From positions 186,001-250,000 of the forward strand of contig JAKALP010000003.1 of assembly GCA_021824175.1 (NCBI GenBank): DNA of 64,000 bases, in the 5' to 3' direction. This document shows, piece by piece, positions 25,501 through 33,596 of this stretch. The translations under genes were made by a program, and so were the position numbers. The notes below the pieces were generated by a model that ran no database searches, was not told the origin of the DNA, and saw only the letters and a list, made by a program, of their open reading frames with translations. The stretch comes from Deltaproteobacteria bacterium (lineage in GTDB: Bacteria > Desulfobacterota > Desulfobacteria > Desulfobacterales > Desulfosarcinaceae). Every line of letters starts with the position of its first letter. The first letter of the stretch is position 1.

Positions 25501-26619
25501 CTATTCTACTCCCCCCTCTGCCTCATCAGACTCCTGGCTCGCGCTCTGCAACAACAGCAACCGGATCTCCTTGATCTGGGTGTTGATCATGGCGCTGACC
25601 CAGAAGAATGCAAATCCCAGCACGCCCGTGGCCAAATAGGCAAAGCCCAGCAACAAGGCCACGGGCAGACGGTTGGCCATGGTCGTATCCGCGCTGCTGA
25701 TGCCGGCTTGGACATCGTTAAGGGTGGTCCAGGAGAGAATGGCTCCCACCACGCCGGCCACCAGGATCAGCCAGGCGGCCAGCGGCAGCAGACGCATCAG
25801 ACTGCTGCCGGCGCTTCGCGCGGCCTGTTGATTGGAGGCGGAGATGGCCGCAATGGTTGCGGCGGAGTAAACCGAAGAGGGGGTCTCGCTGGATGCTGGC
25901 TCAGCTTCGGCCGCTGCTTCAACCGAAACAGGCTCCGCCTCCGAGACCGGAGGAGCCTCCTCGGCCCCCATCTGGAAGGCCGGTTCGGGCTCGGCCTCGC
26001 TCACCGCCGCCTCGGCCGGCTCCACGGGAGCAGGGGCCTGGGCCTCTTCGATATTTTCTTGATCCAGGGACAAAACGACCGGGGCATCGGTTTGCGGGGC
26101 ATCGGTATGGATCACGTCCATTTCATCCTTGGCCGCCGCTGAAGATTCAGCTTCGGGTTCGGCTTCAAACATGCGTTCGAGTTCGGCCGCCAGGTTGCTC
26201 GATGCCGGCGCGGCCTCATCCACGGCCTCGGGCAGGAGCTCCTGTTGAGCCTCTTGAGGCGCGGCCTGCGCCTCCGCCTGATCCGTCCCTTTGCCGAGCT
26301 GCGCCTCTTCACGGCGCTTTTTGATCCCCTCGGTCACAAACATCTTGGCCCGCTGCAAGGTCTGTTCACGCAGCTCGTCTTTTTCAACGGGATAGAACTT
26401 CTTGCGCAAGCGCCGCTCCACCCGTTCCCGGGCTTGTTTCAGGGTTTCCTCATGCACCGGACTGCTTTTCTTGGTCCCGGTCAAACCCTCCACGGGCATG
26501 GACTCGGTAGTCGTGGTCAGGTGCTTGGCGTACACCACGCCGCAGGCCGGGCATTCCGTTGGCGGAGCAAACACATTGTCTCTGTTTTGACGGACATAGC
26601 CGCATTTTGGGCACTTCAT
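25501..26619 (-). CDS. Zinc-ribbon, Ala/Glu-rich, two-TM membrane protein
   Basis: A 372-residue protein of unknown function with a clear layout. Residues 1-35 form a zinc ribbon (CPKCGY ... CPACGVVY, two CxxC pairs). Residues 50-110 are basic and helical (REQTLQRAKMFVTEGIKKRR). Residues 110-270 are a low-complexity Ala/Glu/Pro linker that is probably disordered. Two hydrophobic membrane segments (LLPLAAWLILVAGVVGAI and ALLLGFAYLATGVLGFAFF) lie at about 285-350, and the tail is acidic. It looks like a membrane-tethered cytoplasmic sensor or scaffold. I know no named family for the whole protein. Confidence 0.75.
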   Translation of the reverse strand: MKCPKCGYVRQNRDNVFAPPTECPACGVVYAKHLTTTTESMPVEGLTGTKKSSPVHEETLKQARERVERRLRKKFYPVEKDELREQTLQRAKMFVTEGIKKRREEAQLGKGTDQAEAQAAPQEAQQELLPEAVDEAAPASSNLAAELERMFEAEPEAESSAAAKDEMDVIHTDAPQTDAPVVLSLDQENIEEAQAPAPVEPAEAAVSEAEPEPAFQMGAEEAPPVSEAEPVSVEAAAEAEPASSETPSSVYSAATIAAISASNQQAARSAGSSLMRLLPLAAWLILVAGVVGAILSWTTLNDVQAGISSADTTMANRLPVALLLGFAYLATGVLGFAFFWVSAMINTQIKEIRLLLLQSASQESDEAEGGVE

Positions 26620-27057
26620 TTTGGCCTCATCATCTAAGGTTAGAATTGATCGGTCACCAAGAACTTAGCAATAACCATGCCTTTAACAAAGTGTTGAAAT
26701 CAGAAGCGGATTCCAGCATACTGATCCCGGGCGGCCTCAAGCAAGCACCCTTTGAGAGCAATACGGTGTGGCCCCGCGACACCCTTGGGCATTGGCACCT
26801 GTTTGATGAGTTCAAAGGCCCTGCGCCCAAATCCAAAAGGAATTCCCCGACACATCATCCTTCAACTGCACTGGATATGGAATGAGTTTAATGGCTTTGG
26901 GGTACCGGGTGCAAATGAAAAATAAGCAGGACATCCACTGTGTCGAACCGCAGGCGCCCGGAACTGCTGTCAGTAAAATGGCAAAGGGTGACAATTTGCG
27001 GCCCCCAGCCTGGTGATACCAAAACGATCCGTTCATTAACCATGGGAGAAAAAATAG
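26620..27057. other. 438-bp spacer without recognised features
   Basis: Short open frames exist on both strands, but none has recognisable content. The only clear signal is GGGAG upstream of the next start codon at 27058. Confidence 0.5.
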
Positions 27058-29034
27058 ATGGCCAAGGTTTTAAGAGACACCCGTTCCTATCGCGGCATGC
27101 TGCAATCCGATGATGGCCTGATTATAAAGGTGCTCAACCACAGCGGCAACAAGATCACCTTTCAAAGCGCGTTCGGATTGTCCCACCACATGATCGAGCG
27201 CCTCAAGAGCCAGCCCGAGCACATCATGTTCAGCGAGCGCTCCCGCATCGCGCGGTTAGGAATTCAGATCACCTGCGAGCCGCCATCCATCGATCAATTG
27301 AACGGCGATATGCTGATCGTCACCCTGACCGCCACCTCGGCCATGATCCCCGGCTACCCGAGCCTCGATCAATTGCGCCCCTTTTTTGACGAAGGCCTGC
27401 CCGTCGGGCGCATGGTCTTTTGCGATCCCGAAGCCCTGCTCTCCTCCGAAGAGGTGATGGCCGCCATCGAACGCGCCGACCTGAAGCTGCCGGCCTCCAC
27501 GGCCATCTCCAGCGACGGCAGCATCGTCATCGCCCCCCACCGGGTGGTGTGCCATTTGCGGGAAAAAATCAGCGAAGAGACCTTTGGCCGCATTCTGCTG
27601 TGCGAAGACGGCCGGGAGATGCTCAACCGCTATCAAATTCCGGCCGGCGTGCCCCATCTGATCATCCCGCCGGGCGAAGGGGTCATCACCACCTGCTCCA
27701 TGTATCTCAACGAACATTACGTGGTGCTGCAAAGCGGATTTTCCCTGGGGCGCAACCTGCCGGCCACGGTGCTCGACCCCATCAAGACCCGCGGCATCCG
27801 CATCTATCTGGAGATCATCAACGGCACGCGTCACACCATCATCAACCCGCTCATCAGCGCCCGGGTCTACGGCGCGCCGCGCTCCCGCACCACCGAACGG
27901 CGCAAAACCGGCCTCAACCTGGGCCGCATGAGCGGAACGGACCTTAAATCCCTGCAAAAAAGGCTCAACGGCAAACGCCGGCGCACCTGCCACTTCATCG
28001 ACCGCTCCGTGGCGGTCATCGACACGGCCCAGGAGATCAAGTCCGCCCAGATCCTCACCAACGGACCGGAGCGAGCATGTGAAATTTCCAAAGCCCAATG
28101 CGCCGTGGCCCGCATGGAGTTCTCCTGGCGCAGCCACTGCCCCCATGAATACGCCACGGCCCATATCAAGACCGATGACGAGCAGGGACAAATGATTCTG
28201 GCCATGAAGTACTTCCCCAACCTGATGGAGCACCTGGACATCATGAACCTGGTGGCCCAGAACAAGATCCGGGCCATTTACTTCTATGAGGCCTCCTGCG
28301 AACACGGCCCTTTTCTCTCCCAGGAAGACCATTCGCGCCTGCAGGAGTATCATGCTTTCGGCGTGGATGTATATTGGATGTGCAGCTTGAACCAGCGCCT
28401 GATGGTGCACACCATGCGCGACGGCAAAGGCTACTTCGTGGCCATTGAGCGCCTGGCCGATTTTCACAAATCCATGCTCTTCGCATTTTACGGCTCCAAC
28501 CTGCCCCTGTCCAAGACGGGCGCGAATCGCCTGGGCGGGCTGATGGATGCCCTGGTGGCCTTTTGGGGCCACAACATCGGCATTGTGACCGGCGGCGGCA
28601 GCGGCGTAATGGAAGTAGCCAACACCATGGCCCGCCAGCGCGGCATTCTTTCCGGCGCCAACTATCTGGACATCACCGACCAGGCCATGACCACCAACGT
28701 GGACTTTTGCCAGGTGTTCCAAGCCACCTGCCGCCACAGCCGGCAGAAGTGGTTCGAGATTGCTTCTTTTCCCATCTTCAACGTCGGCGGGCTGGGTTCG
28801 CTGGAAGAGCTGGGCATCACCTTGTGCAACATGAAACTCTCCATCATGGAGCGCGTGCCCATCATCCTCTTCGACACCGAAGGCCAGCGCGACTTCTGGT
28901 GCGGCATGCGCCAGCAGCTCGCCGATATGGTGCGCCACCAGCGCGCCCCCGCCTGGATCGAAGAGTACGTCATCATCACCGATGATCCCAAGGTGGTGAC
29001 GGAAGTATATCGCAAGCAGCTGCATCTGTTTTAG
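27058..29034 (+). CDS. Large protein with C-terminal LOG/SLOG-like nucleotide-binding domain
   Basis: A 658-residue soluble protein. The C-terminal region (about 470-640) is a Rossmann-like LOG/lysine-decarboxylase-like domain: FAFYGSNLPLSKTG, IVTGGGSGVMEVAN (phosphate-binding glycine turn), and later NVGGLGSLEELG. The last stretch stands where LOG proteins have PGGxGTxxE. Here Pro is Val and Thr is Ser, while the glycines and Glu are kept. The N-terminal 460 residues contain no domain I recognise; GVPHLIIPPGEGVITTCSMY and HFIDRSVAVIDTAQEI are well-structured stretches. LOG proteins cleave cytokinin ribotides, and related SLOG domains bind nucleotides in signalling. Here nucleotide binding is likely and catalysis uncertain. 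Confidence 0.7.
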   Translation: MAKVLRDTRSYRGMLQSDDGLIIKVLNHSGNKITFQSAFGLSHHMIERLKSQPEHIMFSERSRIARLGIQITCEPPSIDQLNGDMLIVTLTATSAMIPGYPSLDQLRPFFDEGLPVGRMVFCDPEALLSSEEVMAAIERADLKLPASTAISSDGSIVIAPHRVVCHLREKISEETFGRILLCEDGREMLNRYQIPAGVPHLIIPPGEGVITTCSMYLNEHYVVLQSGFSLGRNLPATVLDPIKTRGIRIYLEIINGTRHTIINPLISARVYGAPRSRTTERRKTGLNLGRMSGTDLKSLQKRLNGKRRRTCHFIDRSVAVIDTAQEIKSAQILTNGPERACEISKAQCAVARMEFSWRSHCPHEYATAHIKTDDEQGQMILAMKYFPNLMEHLDIMNLVAQNKIRAIYFYEASCEHGPFLSQEDHSRLQEYHAFGVDVYWMCSLNQRLMVHTMRDGKGYFVAIERLADFHKSMLFAFYGSNLPLSKTGANRLGGLMDALVAFWGHNIGIVTGGGSGVMEVANTMARQRGILSGANYLDITDQAMTTNVDFCQVFQATCRHSRQKWFEIASFPIFNVGGLGSLEELGITLCNMKLSIMERVPIILFDTEGQRDFWCGMRQQLADMVRHQRAPAWIEEYVIITDDPKVVTEVYRKQLHLF

Positions 29035-29083
29035 TGGAATGTGAGTCACGAATACTGCATGAAAACCAATGAACCTCTCTTTA

Positions 29084-29157
29084 TCGTACTCGTACGCGTA
29101 CTCGTACTCGAATAATTTCCTCATATTTTTCGAGTACGCGTACGAGTACGAGTACGA
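29084..29157. repeat. GTACTCGTACGC inverted and tandem repeat
   Basis: The left side holds tandem CGTACTCGTACGCGTACTCG and the right side its complement, separated by about 20 AT-rich bases. It forms a strong hairpin after the LOG-like gene and may serve as a terminator. Confidence 0.75.
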
Positions 29158-29312
29158 CCTGCGCGGAAGCTTTTAACGTGCTACAGCCAGGATCTGCACC
29201 CGTTTTATCGGGCCAGATTGATCCTTAATAAGAACATGCGCACGTCCAGCGAATATTAATATTGACCATTGAAAGATAAATGGAATGATAAATCTGCTTA
29301 CCAGAGATCAAA

Positions 29313-29394
29313 CTTTCCTTGTTCCCGCGCTCTGCGTGGGAACATTTTGGACAGATGAAAACCATTCCCACGCAGAGCGTGGGAACGAGGAAAG
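29313..29394. repeat. CTCTGCGTGGGAA palindromic repeat
   Basis: The arms CTTTCCTTGTTCCCGCGCTC... (29313-29342) and ...GAGCGTGGGAACGAGGAAAG (29365-29394) are near-perfect complements. This is a widespread bacterial intergenic palindrome. Its right end supplies the GAGGAAAG in front of the ATG at 29401. Confidence 0.8.
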
Positions 29395-29400
29395 CATTAA

Positions 29401-29834
29401 TGCTCGTAGCAAACAATAAAGAGGGAAATGGGAAAAAACTAATCCATAGACCAAAGGAATGGCAAAAATATCTTCATGCCATGTATTTTGGAAAGCTCTA
29501 TTTTTGGCAAGAAGAGGCGTTAGTTTGCCCTATACATATGGAGCCTTATGAATGTTACGTTGAACACGGAAATTGGGTAGATGATTTTTATGATGATATT
29601 GGGGAAAGTCTCGAAGGAACGTATTGGCATGATGAGCATTATGATGGTGCCGATTATGGTGGATACCACAGAACTTCTAAAACAATAAAGGAAGTGCGGT
29701 ATCCGAAAAGAGAAAAGCAAGTTTTGCATCTAGTTGAAGACTTTGTTTCGTCGAAGAGGAAGCCATTCAATCCCACAAATTGGAGTATCCCTGAGTCTTT
29801 ATTATGGATCGATACTCTGAAAAAATGGTGGTAA
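29401..29834 (+). CDS. Hypothetical protein beside a palindromic repeat
   Basis: A 144-residue protein rich in Tyr, Trp, His and Asp: WQKYLHAMYFGKLYFWQEEA, YDDIGESLEGTYWHDEHYDG, and a C-terminal LLWIDTLKKWW. There is no signal peptide, membrane segment or family motif I recognise. A longer frame from 29319 would translate the palindromic repeat and is not credible. ATG 29401 has GAGGAAAG upstream, supplied by the repeat. The gene is clearly AT-richer than its neighbours, which suggests recent transfer. The repeat may have replaced the original 5' end, so the natural N-terminus is uncertain. Confidence 0.5.
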
Positions 29835-29920
29835 TTGCATAACGTGTGTGTCCAGAGGGCGGCGAGGAGCATACCGCTCCTGACACACTGTGTTATTATC
29901 TTTCAGGGCAAGGAGTAATT

Positions 29921-30280
29921 ATGTTTGGCAAAAAATCCAATCGCGGATACACTGAAATTTTATGCGGAATAAAAATCAAGACTCTGGCTTATGGCGAAGA
30001 CACCTTGATGACGGAATTTGTGCTGTCAAAAGATTCGCTGTTACCGGAGCATCACCATAGGCATGAGCAAACAGGATACCTGATCAAAGGGAAAATAAAG
30101 CTCACCATTGAATCAAAATCACAAATTATTAATCCGGGAGATAGTTGGTGCATACCATCCAATGCGAAACACAAAGCAGAGATAATTGAAGACTCAATCG
30201 CAATCGAAGTATTTTCCCCTTGCCGGGAAGAATACAAACAATATGCTGTTTCAGATGATTTGAATGAACACCACCAGTGA
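29921..30280 (+). CDS. Cupin-domain protein
   Basis: A 119-residue single-domain cupin. Motif 1 is [22 protein letters not shown] (G-x5-HxH-like metal ligands, then Glu and the closing glycine). Motif 2 is [18 protein letters not shown], with its His. Both metal-binding motifs are complete, so a metal-dependent enzyme or sensor is possible; the substrate is unknown. ATG 29921 is chosen because AAGGAGTAATT precedes it. Like the preceding gene it is AT-rich relative to the window. The gap between them is 86 bp, so the pair may have arrived together. Confidence 0.85.
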   Translation: MFGKKSNRGYTEILCGIKIKTLAYGEDTLMTEFVLSKDSLLPEHHHRHEQTGYLIKGKIKLTIESKSQIINPGDSWCIPSNAKHKAEIIEDSIAIEVFSPCREEYKQYAVSDDLNEHHQ

Positions 30281-30434
30281 AATAGTGGTATTCATATCAG
30301 CACATTTGGCTATTGGCCCCCTTCATGTCGTGCGCCCAACCGGCGCTAACCGCCGCCAACCATTTTCGGTTGAGTCGATTATGGGATATAATCGCCTCAA
30401 ATTTTGAGTCGAAAAGGAACCCAAAATGGTTGGC

Positions 30435-32702
30435 CTAATTCCAATCCTGCCACCCCAGAATCACAGTATCGTTGAAGCGTCGCCAAAGATCATTGCCCGG
30501 CGGCCTCTGCCTATCATGGATTTGGATTACAGGCACGGCGCCCATCAAAGCATTGGCCACCAGCACTTGTTCGGCGGATAGAAGTTCTTCGACCCGCACC
30601 GGACGCTCTACTATCGAATACCCCCACTCCTGCAGCTTGCGGCTCAGGGAGCTGGCCATCACGCCGGGCAGCACGGCCTTGGACGCCGGTCGCACGACCT
30701 CGTAGCCGTTAATGACCAACAGATTGGCGGTATTGGTCTCGGAGACCGTGTCGTCCGGATTGAGAATCAGGGCCTCGTCATACCCCTCCCGCTGGGCCCA
30801 TTGGCCGGCCAGCAGGTAGTAAAGATAGTTTAAAGTCTTGTGGCCCGCCAGGGGCGTCTGGCGCGCTTCAGGGTAGATCCCCAAACGCAGTCCGGCAGCG
30901 GGCTCGCCCGACAAACGGTGGGTATAGGGTCGTGCGGTTACAACCAAAGTGTGATCCCACGGGGGCTGGGTGCGGCTGCCGCGCGTGGCCATGATCTTTA
31001 CCGCCGCGCACTGATGTTGCAGTCCATTGGCGCTCACCACTTGAGCAATAATTGCTTCCCAGCTTAGATCAGGCGGCGCGGCGGGCATCAGGGCCCGCCA
31101 GGTGGCCTCAAACCGCACCCGGTGATCTCCCAGCAGGGGCGCGACGCCCCGATCCACGCGGATGGTTTCAAAAAAGCCGAAACCGTACTGCACGCCCTGA
31201 TCCATGACCGGCACGGCGGCCGCCGCCGCAGGCACAATCTTTCCATTGAACCAAACCATGGGTTCCATAAGCTTTACTTCCTGTTGCCGTCCTGCTTCCA
31301 TCAGCGTCCGGCCTTTGTGCAACGTCTCTTCATACTCCTTGCGGGGCATGGAATCATAGACAATGCCGCCGCCCACCGAGAAGCACAATGTGTCGTTAAC
31401 CACCGTGGCCGTGCGGATGGCGATGGAGAGATCCATGGTGTCGTGAAAGCTGATATAGCCGATGCTGCCACAGTAGAGATGGCGGCGGCAAGGCTCCAGT
31501 TCATCGATGATCTCCATGGCGCGCACCTTGGGACAGCCGGTGATGGAGCCGCCCGGAAACGCGGCCCGCACGAGATCCACGCTGGTTTGCTTTTCTTCCA
31601 GTTCTCCTTCCACGATGGAGACCAGATGATAGACGTTCTGATAGGCTTCGATGCGCTTATGTTCGGCCACGCGCACCGTGCCGGGCCGGCACACCTTGCC
31701 CAAATCATTGCGCAGCAGATCGACGATCATGGAGAGTTCGGCCCCATCCTTGGCGCTGGTCGCGAGCTTTTGGCGCAATTCAATATCTTCTTCGGGGGTC
31801 CGGCCCCTGGGCCGGGTGCCTTTGATGGGGCGGGTTTCCACTTGCCGGCCGCGTTGCAGCAAAAACCGCTCCGGCGAAGTGGAAATAATCTGATGATCGC
31901 CGCCCTGGATAAATGCGAAAAAGGGCGCCGGATTTAATTCGAAGAGCTGCCGGAACAAGGCAAAGGCGCTGCCGGCAAAGGGGGCGCAAAAGCGCTGGGA
32001 AAGATTGACCTGATAGACATCGCCGGCCGCGATATAGTCAATGATGCGCTGGACCGCGGCCTCATACTCCGGCTGGGAGAAATTGGCCTTCATGCTGGAG
32101 GTGCAGAGATCATAGGCTGATTTCTCCGGCGGCCGACCGGATGCCTGTTGATGAAATCGGCGCAGTACATCATCGCTTTGATCTTTTTGGCCCTGACGCA
32201 ACGGCAAAAATAGCTGAGAGGTCTGAGCCTGACGATCATGCACGACCGTCAGGGCGTGGCCGTGGAGCAGCATATGGGGCAGAAGCAGATCATCCACGCT
32301 GGTGCGGGGCAGTACTTCCAGTTGATCTTTCAAATCATAGGCCAGGTAGCCCATCAGGCCGGCTATGAAGGGCGAGGAGTTGTTCGGCCAAGGCAGATAC
32401 AAGGCGCGCTGAATCCGGCTCAGAACCTCAAACGGATTTTCCATGATTATCCGCGAGTCTCCATCGACGCTCAGCACCACTTGCCGCGACCGGGCGCGCA
32501 AGGTCAGCCAGGGCCAGATTCCCAACAGATGATAGCGGGCGCAATCCAGCTCCCCGCCGCTGAGCAGCAGCACGGTGCCAGGCAGATGGGCAAAGCGGGC
32601 CGCCAGATCCAGGAACGGCTCATCCAGGGTTAAAGGCTCCACCCGAACCCCGGCCAACGGCTGGAGTTCCAGATCCAGACTAGCTGTAAATTCTTTGGTC
32701 AT
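30435..32702 (-). CDS. pabB: Aminodeoxychorismate synthase component I fused to aminodeoxychorismate lyase
   Basis: A 755-residue bifunctional folate-pathway enzyme. Residues about 1-480 are the chorismate-binding PabB domain: GDVYQVNLSQRF, PIKGTRPRGRTPEED, ELSMIVDLLRNDLGKVC, and FPGGSITGCPKVRAMEIIDELE. Residues about 490-755 are a class IV PLP-dependent PabC-like domain with GFGFFETIRVDRG, the PLP-lysine region AGHKTLNYLYYLLA and ETNTANLLV. Together they convert chorismate to 4-amino-4-deoxychorismate and then to p-aminobenzoate plus pyruvate. The PIKGT motif is the PabB form, with a lysine nucleophile, rather than the TrpE form. It overlaps pabA by 23 bp. Confidence 0.95.
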   Translation of the reverse strand: MTKEFTASLDLELQPLAGVRVEPLTLDEPFLDLAARFAHLPGTVLLLSGGELDCARYHLLGIWPWLTLRARSRQVVLSVDGDSRIIMENPFEVLSRIQRALYLPWPNNSSPFIAGLMGYLAYDLKDQLEVLPRTSVDDLLLPHMLLHGHALTVVHDRQAQTSQLFLPLRQGQKDQSDDVLRRFHQQASGRPPEKSAYDLCTSSMKANFSQPEYEAAVQRIIDYIAAGDVYQVNLSQRFCAPFAGSAFALFRQLFELNPAPFFAFIQGGDHQIISTSPERFLLQRGRQVETRPIKGTRPRGRTPEEDIELRQKLATSAKDGAELSMIVDLLRNDLGKVCRPGTVRVAEHKRIEAYQNVYHLVSIVEGELEEKQTSVDLVRAAFPGGSITGCPKVRAMEIIDELEPCRRHLYCGSIGYISFHDTMDLSIAIRTATVVNDTLCFSVGGGIVYDSMPRKEYEETLHKGRTLMEAGRQQEVKLMEPMVWFNGKIVPAAAAAVPVMDQGVQYGFGFFETIRVDRGVAPLLGDHRVRFEATWRALMPAAPPDLSWEAIIAQVVSANGLQHQCAAVKIMATRGSRTQPPWDHTLVVTARPYTHRLSGEPAAGLRLGIYPEARQTPLAGHKTLNYLYYLLAGQWAQREGYDEALILNPDDTVSETNTANLLVINGYEVVRPASKAVLPGVMASSLSRKLQEWGYSIVERPVRVEELLSAEQVLVANALMGAVPVIQIHDRQRPPGNDLWRRFNDTVILGWQDWN

Positions 32703-33291
32703 GGGGATTGTCCATGGGCCCGAGTTTTAGGAAGTTCTCCACTATCTCAAAGCCAAAGTCGGTTAAAAAACTCTCCGGGTGAAACTGGACGCCGCACAGC
32801 GGATACTGGCGGTGGGCCAGGCCCATGATGATACCGTCTTCGCAGCGAGCCGTGATAGCCAGTTCCGCGTCCAGGGCCGCTTCGGCTGGAACCACGGCCA
32901 GGCTGTGGTAGCGCGCGGCGGCAAAAGGCGAGGGCAGGCCCTGGAACAACCCCTGGCCTTCATGAAATACTTCGCTGGTTTTGCCATGGCGGGGCTGGCG
33001 AAACCGAATGGTTTGGCCGCCGAATACTTCATTGAGGCACTGCAGGCCCAGGCAGACGCCCAGGATAGGCACACGCCGGTGCCAGTGGCGGATCAATTCC
33101 ATGGAGATGCCGGCATGGGCCGGGTCCTTGGGGCCGGGGCTGATCAAGATGTAGTCCGGGGCCAAGGCCGTCACCTGTTCCAGGCTAATCTTATCGCTGC
33201 GAAACACTTTGACTGTCAGCGGATATTGGCGAAACATCTGCACCAGATTGTAGGTGAAGGAGTCGTAGTTGTCGATGACGAGAAGTTTCAT
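32680..33291 (-). CDS. pabA: Aminodeoxychorismate/anthranilate synthase glutamine amidotransferase
   Basis: A 203-residue class I glutamine amidotransferase that supplies ammonia to PabB. N-terminus: MKLLVIDNYDSFTYNLVQ, followed by ISPGPKDPAHAG. The nucleophile elbow is GVCLGLQCLNEVFGG, with Cys79. The catalytic His-x-Glu is in CGVQFHPESF, about residues 168-170. The length fits PabA/TrpG (about 190-200). The ATG has almost no ribosome site; a hairpin with a U-tract ends only about 9-17 nt upstream, and a short leader frame overlaps the start codon as ATGA. That suggests expression is set by attenuation or translational coupling. Confidence 0.96.
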   Translation of the reverse strand: MKLLVIDNYDSFTYNLVQMFRQYPLTVKVFRSDKISLEQVTALAPDYILISPGPKDPAHAGISMELIRHWHRRVPILGVCLGLQCLNEVFGGQTIRFRQPRHGKTSEVFHEGQGLFQGLPSPFAAARYHSLAVVPAEAALDAELAITARCEDGIIMGLAHRQYPLCGVQFHPESFLTDFGFEIVENFLKLGPMDNPHDQRIYS

Positions 33292-33347
33292 TCATGCACC
33301 AAATAAAACAGCCACCCTTTGAGTCTGGGTGGCTGAGCCTGTTTCAT
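33288..33347 (-). CDS. Possible 19-residue leader peptide of the pab operon
   Basis: The frame runs from ATG 33345-33347 to a TGA that overlaps the pabA start as ATGA. Its last residues are KGWLFYLVHE, with one Trp, one Phe and one Tyr. The terminator hairpin lies inside this frame, so a translating ribosome would disrupt it and deliver itself to pabA. No strong ribosome site precedes it. The aromatic run partly follows automatically from translating the GGGTGGCTGTTTTAT of the hairpin, so coding status is uncertain. Confidence 0.3.
   Translation of the reverse strand: MKQAQPPRLKGWLFYLVHE
33300..33335 (-). terminator. Terminator/attenuator hairpin just before pabA
   Basis: A perfect 9-bp stem CAGCCACCC (33309-33317) / GGGTGGCTG (33327-33335) with a 9-nt loop is followed on the minus strand by TTTTATTT. 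It sits between the predicted promoter and the pabA start codon. Confidence 0.75.
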
Positions 33348-33394
33348 AACTCAATCATGCCGGGCGCTGCAGCCCGAACGCTGTGTTGGAGCGA

Positions 33395-33423
33395 TCAATA
33401 AACTGAAATCCCCGTGACGTCAA
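33395..33423 (-). promoter_or_regulatory. Predicted promoter of the pab operon
   Basis: On the minus strand, TTGACG (33418-33423), a 17-bp spacer and TATTGA (33395-33400) give a leader of about 95 nt before pabA. A small CGGGC/GCCCG hairpin at 33361-33376 lies in that leader. The rest of the 33292-33596 spacer shows no gene. Confidence 0.5.
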
Positions 33424-33596
33424 GTTATCGTTAGTCCCGCACACCCGTCACGATTGACTTTGCGGCGCTACTCGTATAGGTCTTTAAGCAGATTGCTGAC
33501 CGGCGCTGGGCCAAACCGATGCTCTCAAAAACCGATGGCCTCCCATGCGGCGGAACCCATGAAGTTGCTCTGAACGACCGATTTTTGTGACCCACG

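Noticed and set aside
27256-29124. A 622-codon open frame on the minus strand opposite the LOG-like gene
   Set aside because: It is His/Gly/Ala-rich, has no domain or ribosome site and is an antisense shadow of the plus-strand gene; GC-rich codon bias keeps the opposite frame open.
29319-29400. An upstream extension of the hypothetical gene at 29401
   Set aside because: These codons translate the palindromic repeat and give the typical repeat-derived peptide FPRSAWEH, so they are not a natural N-terminus.
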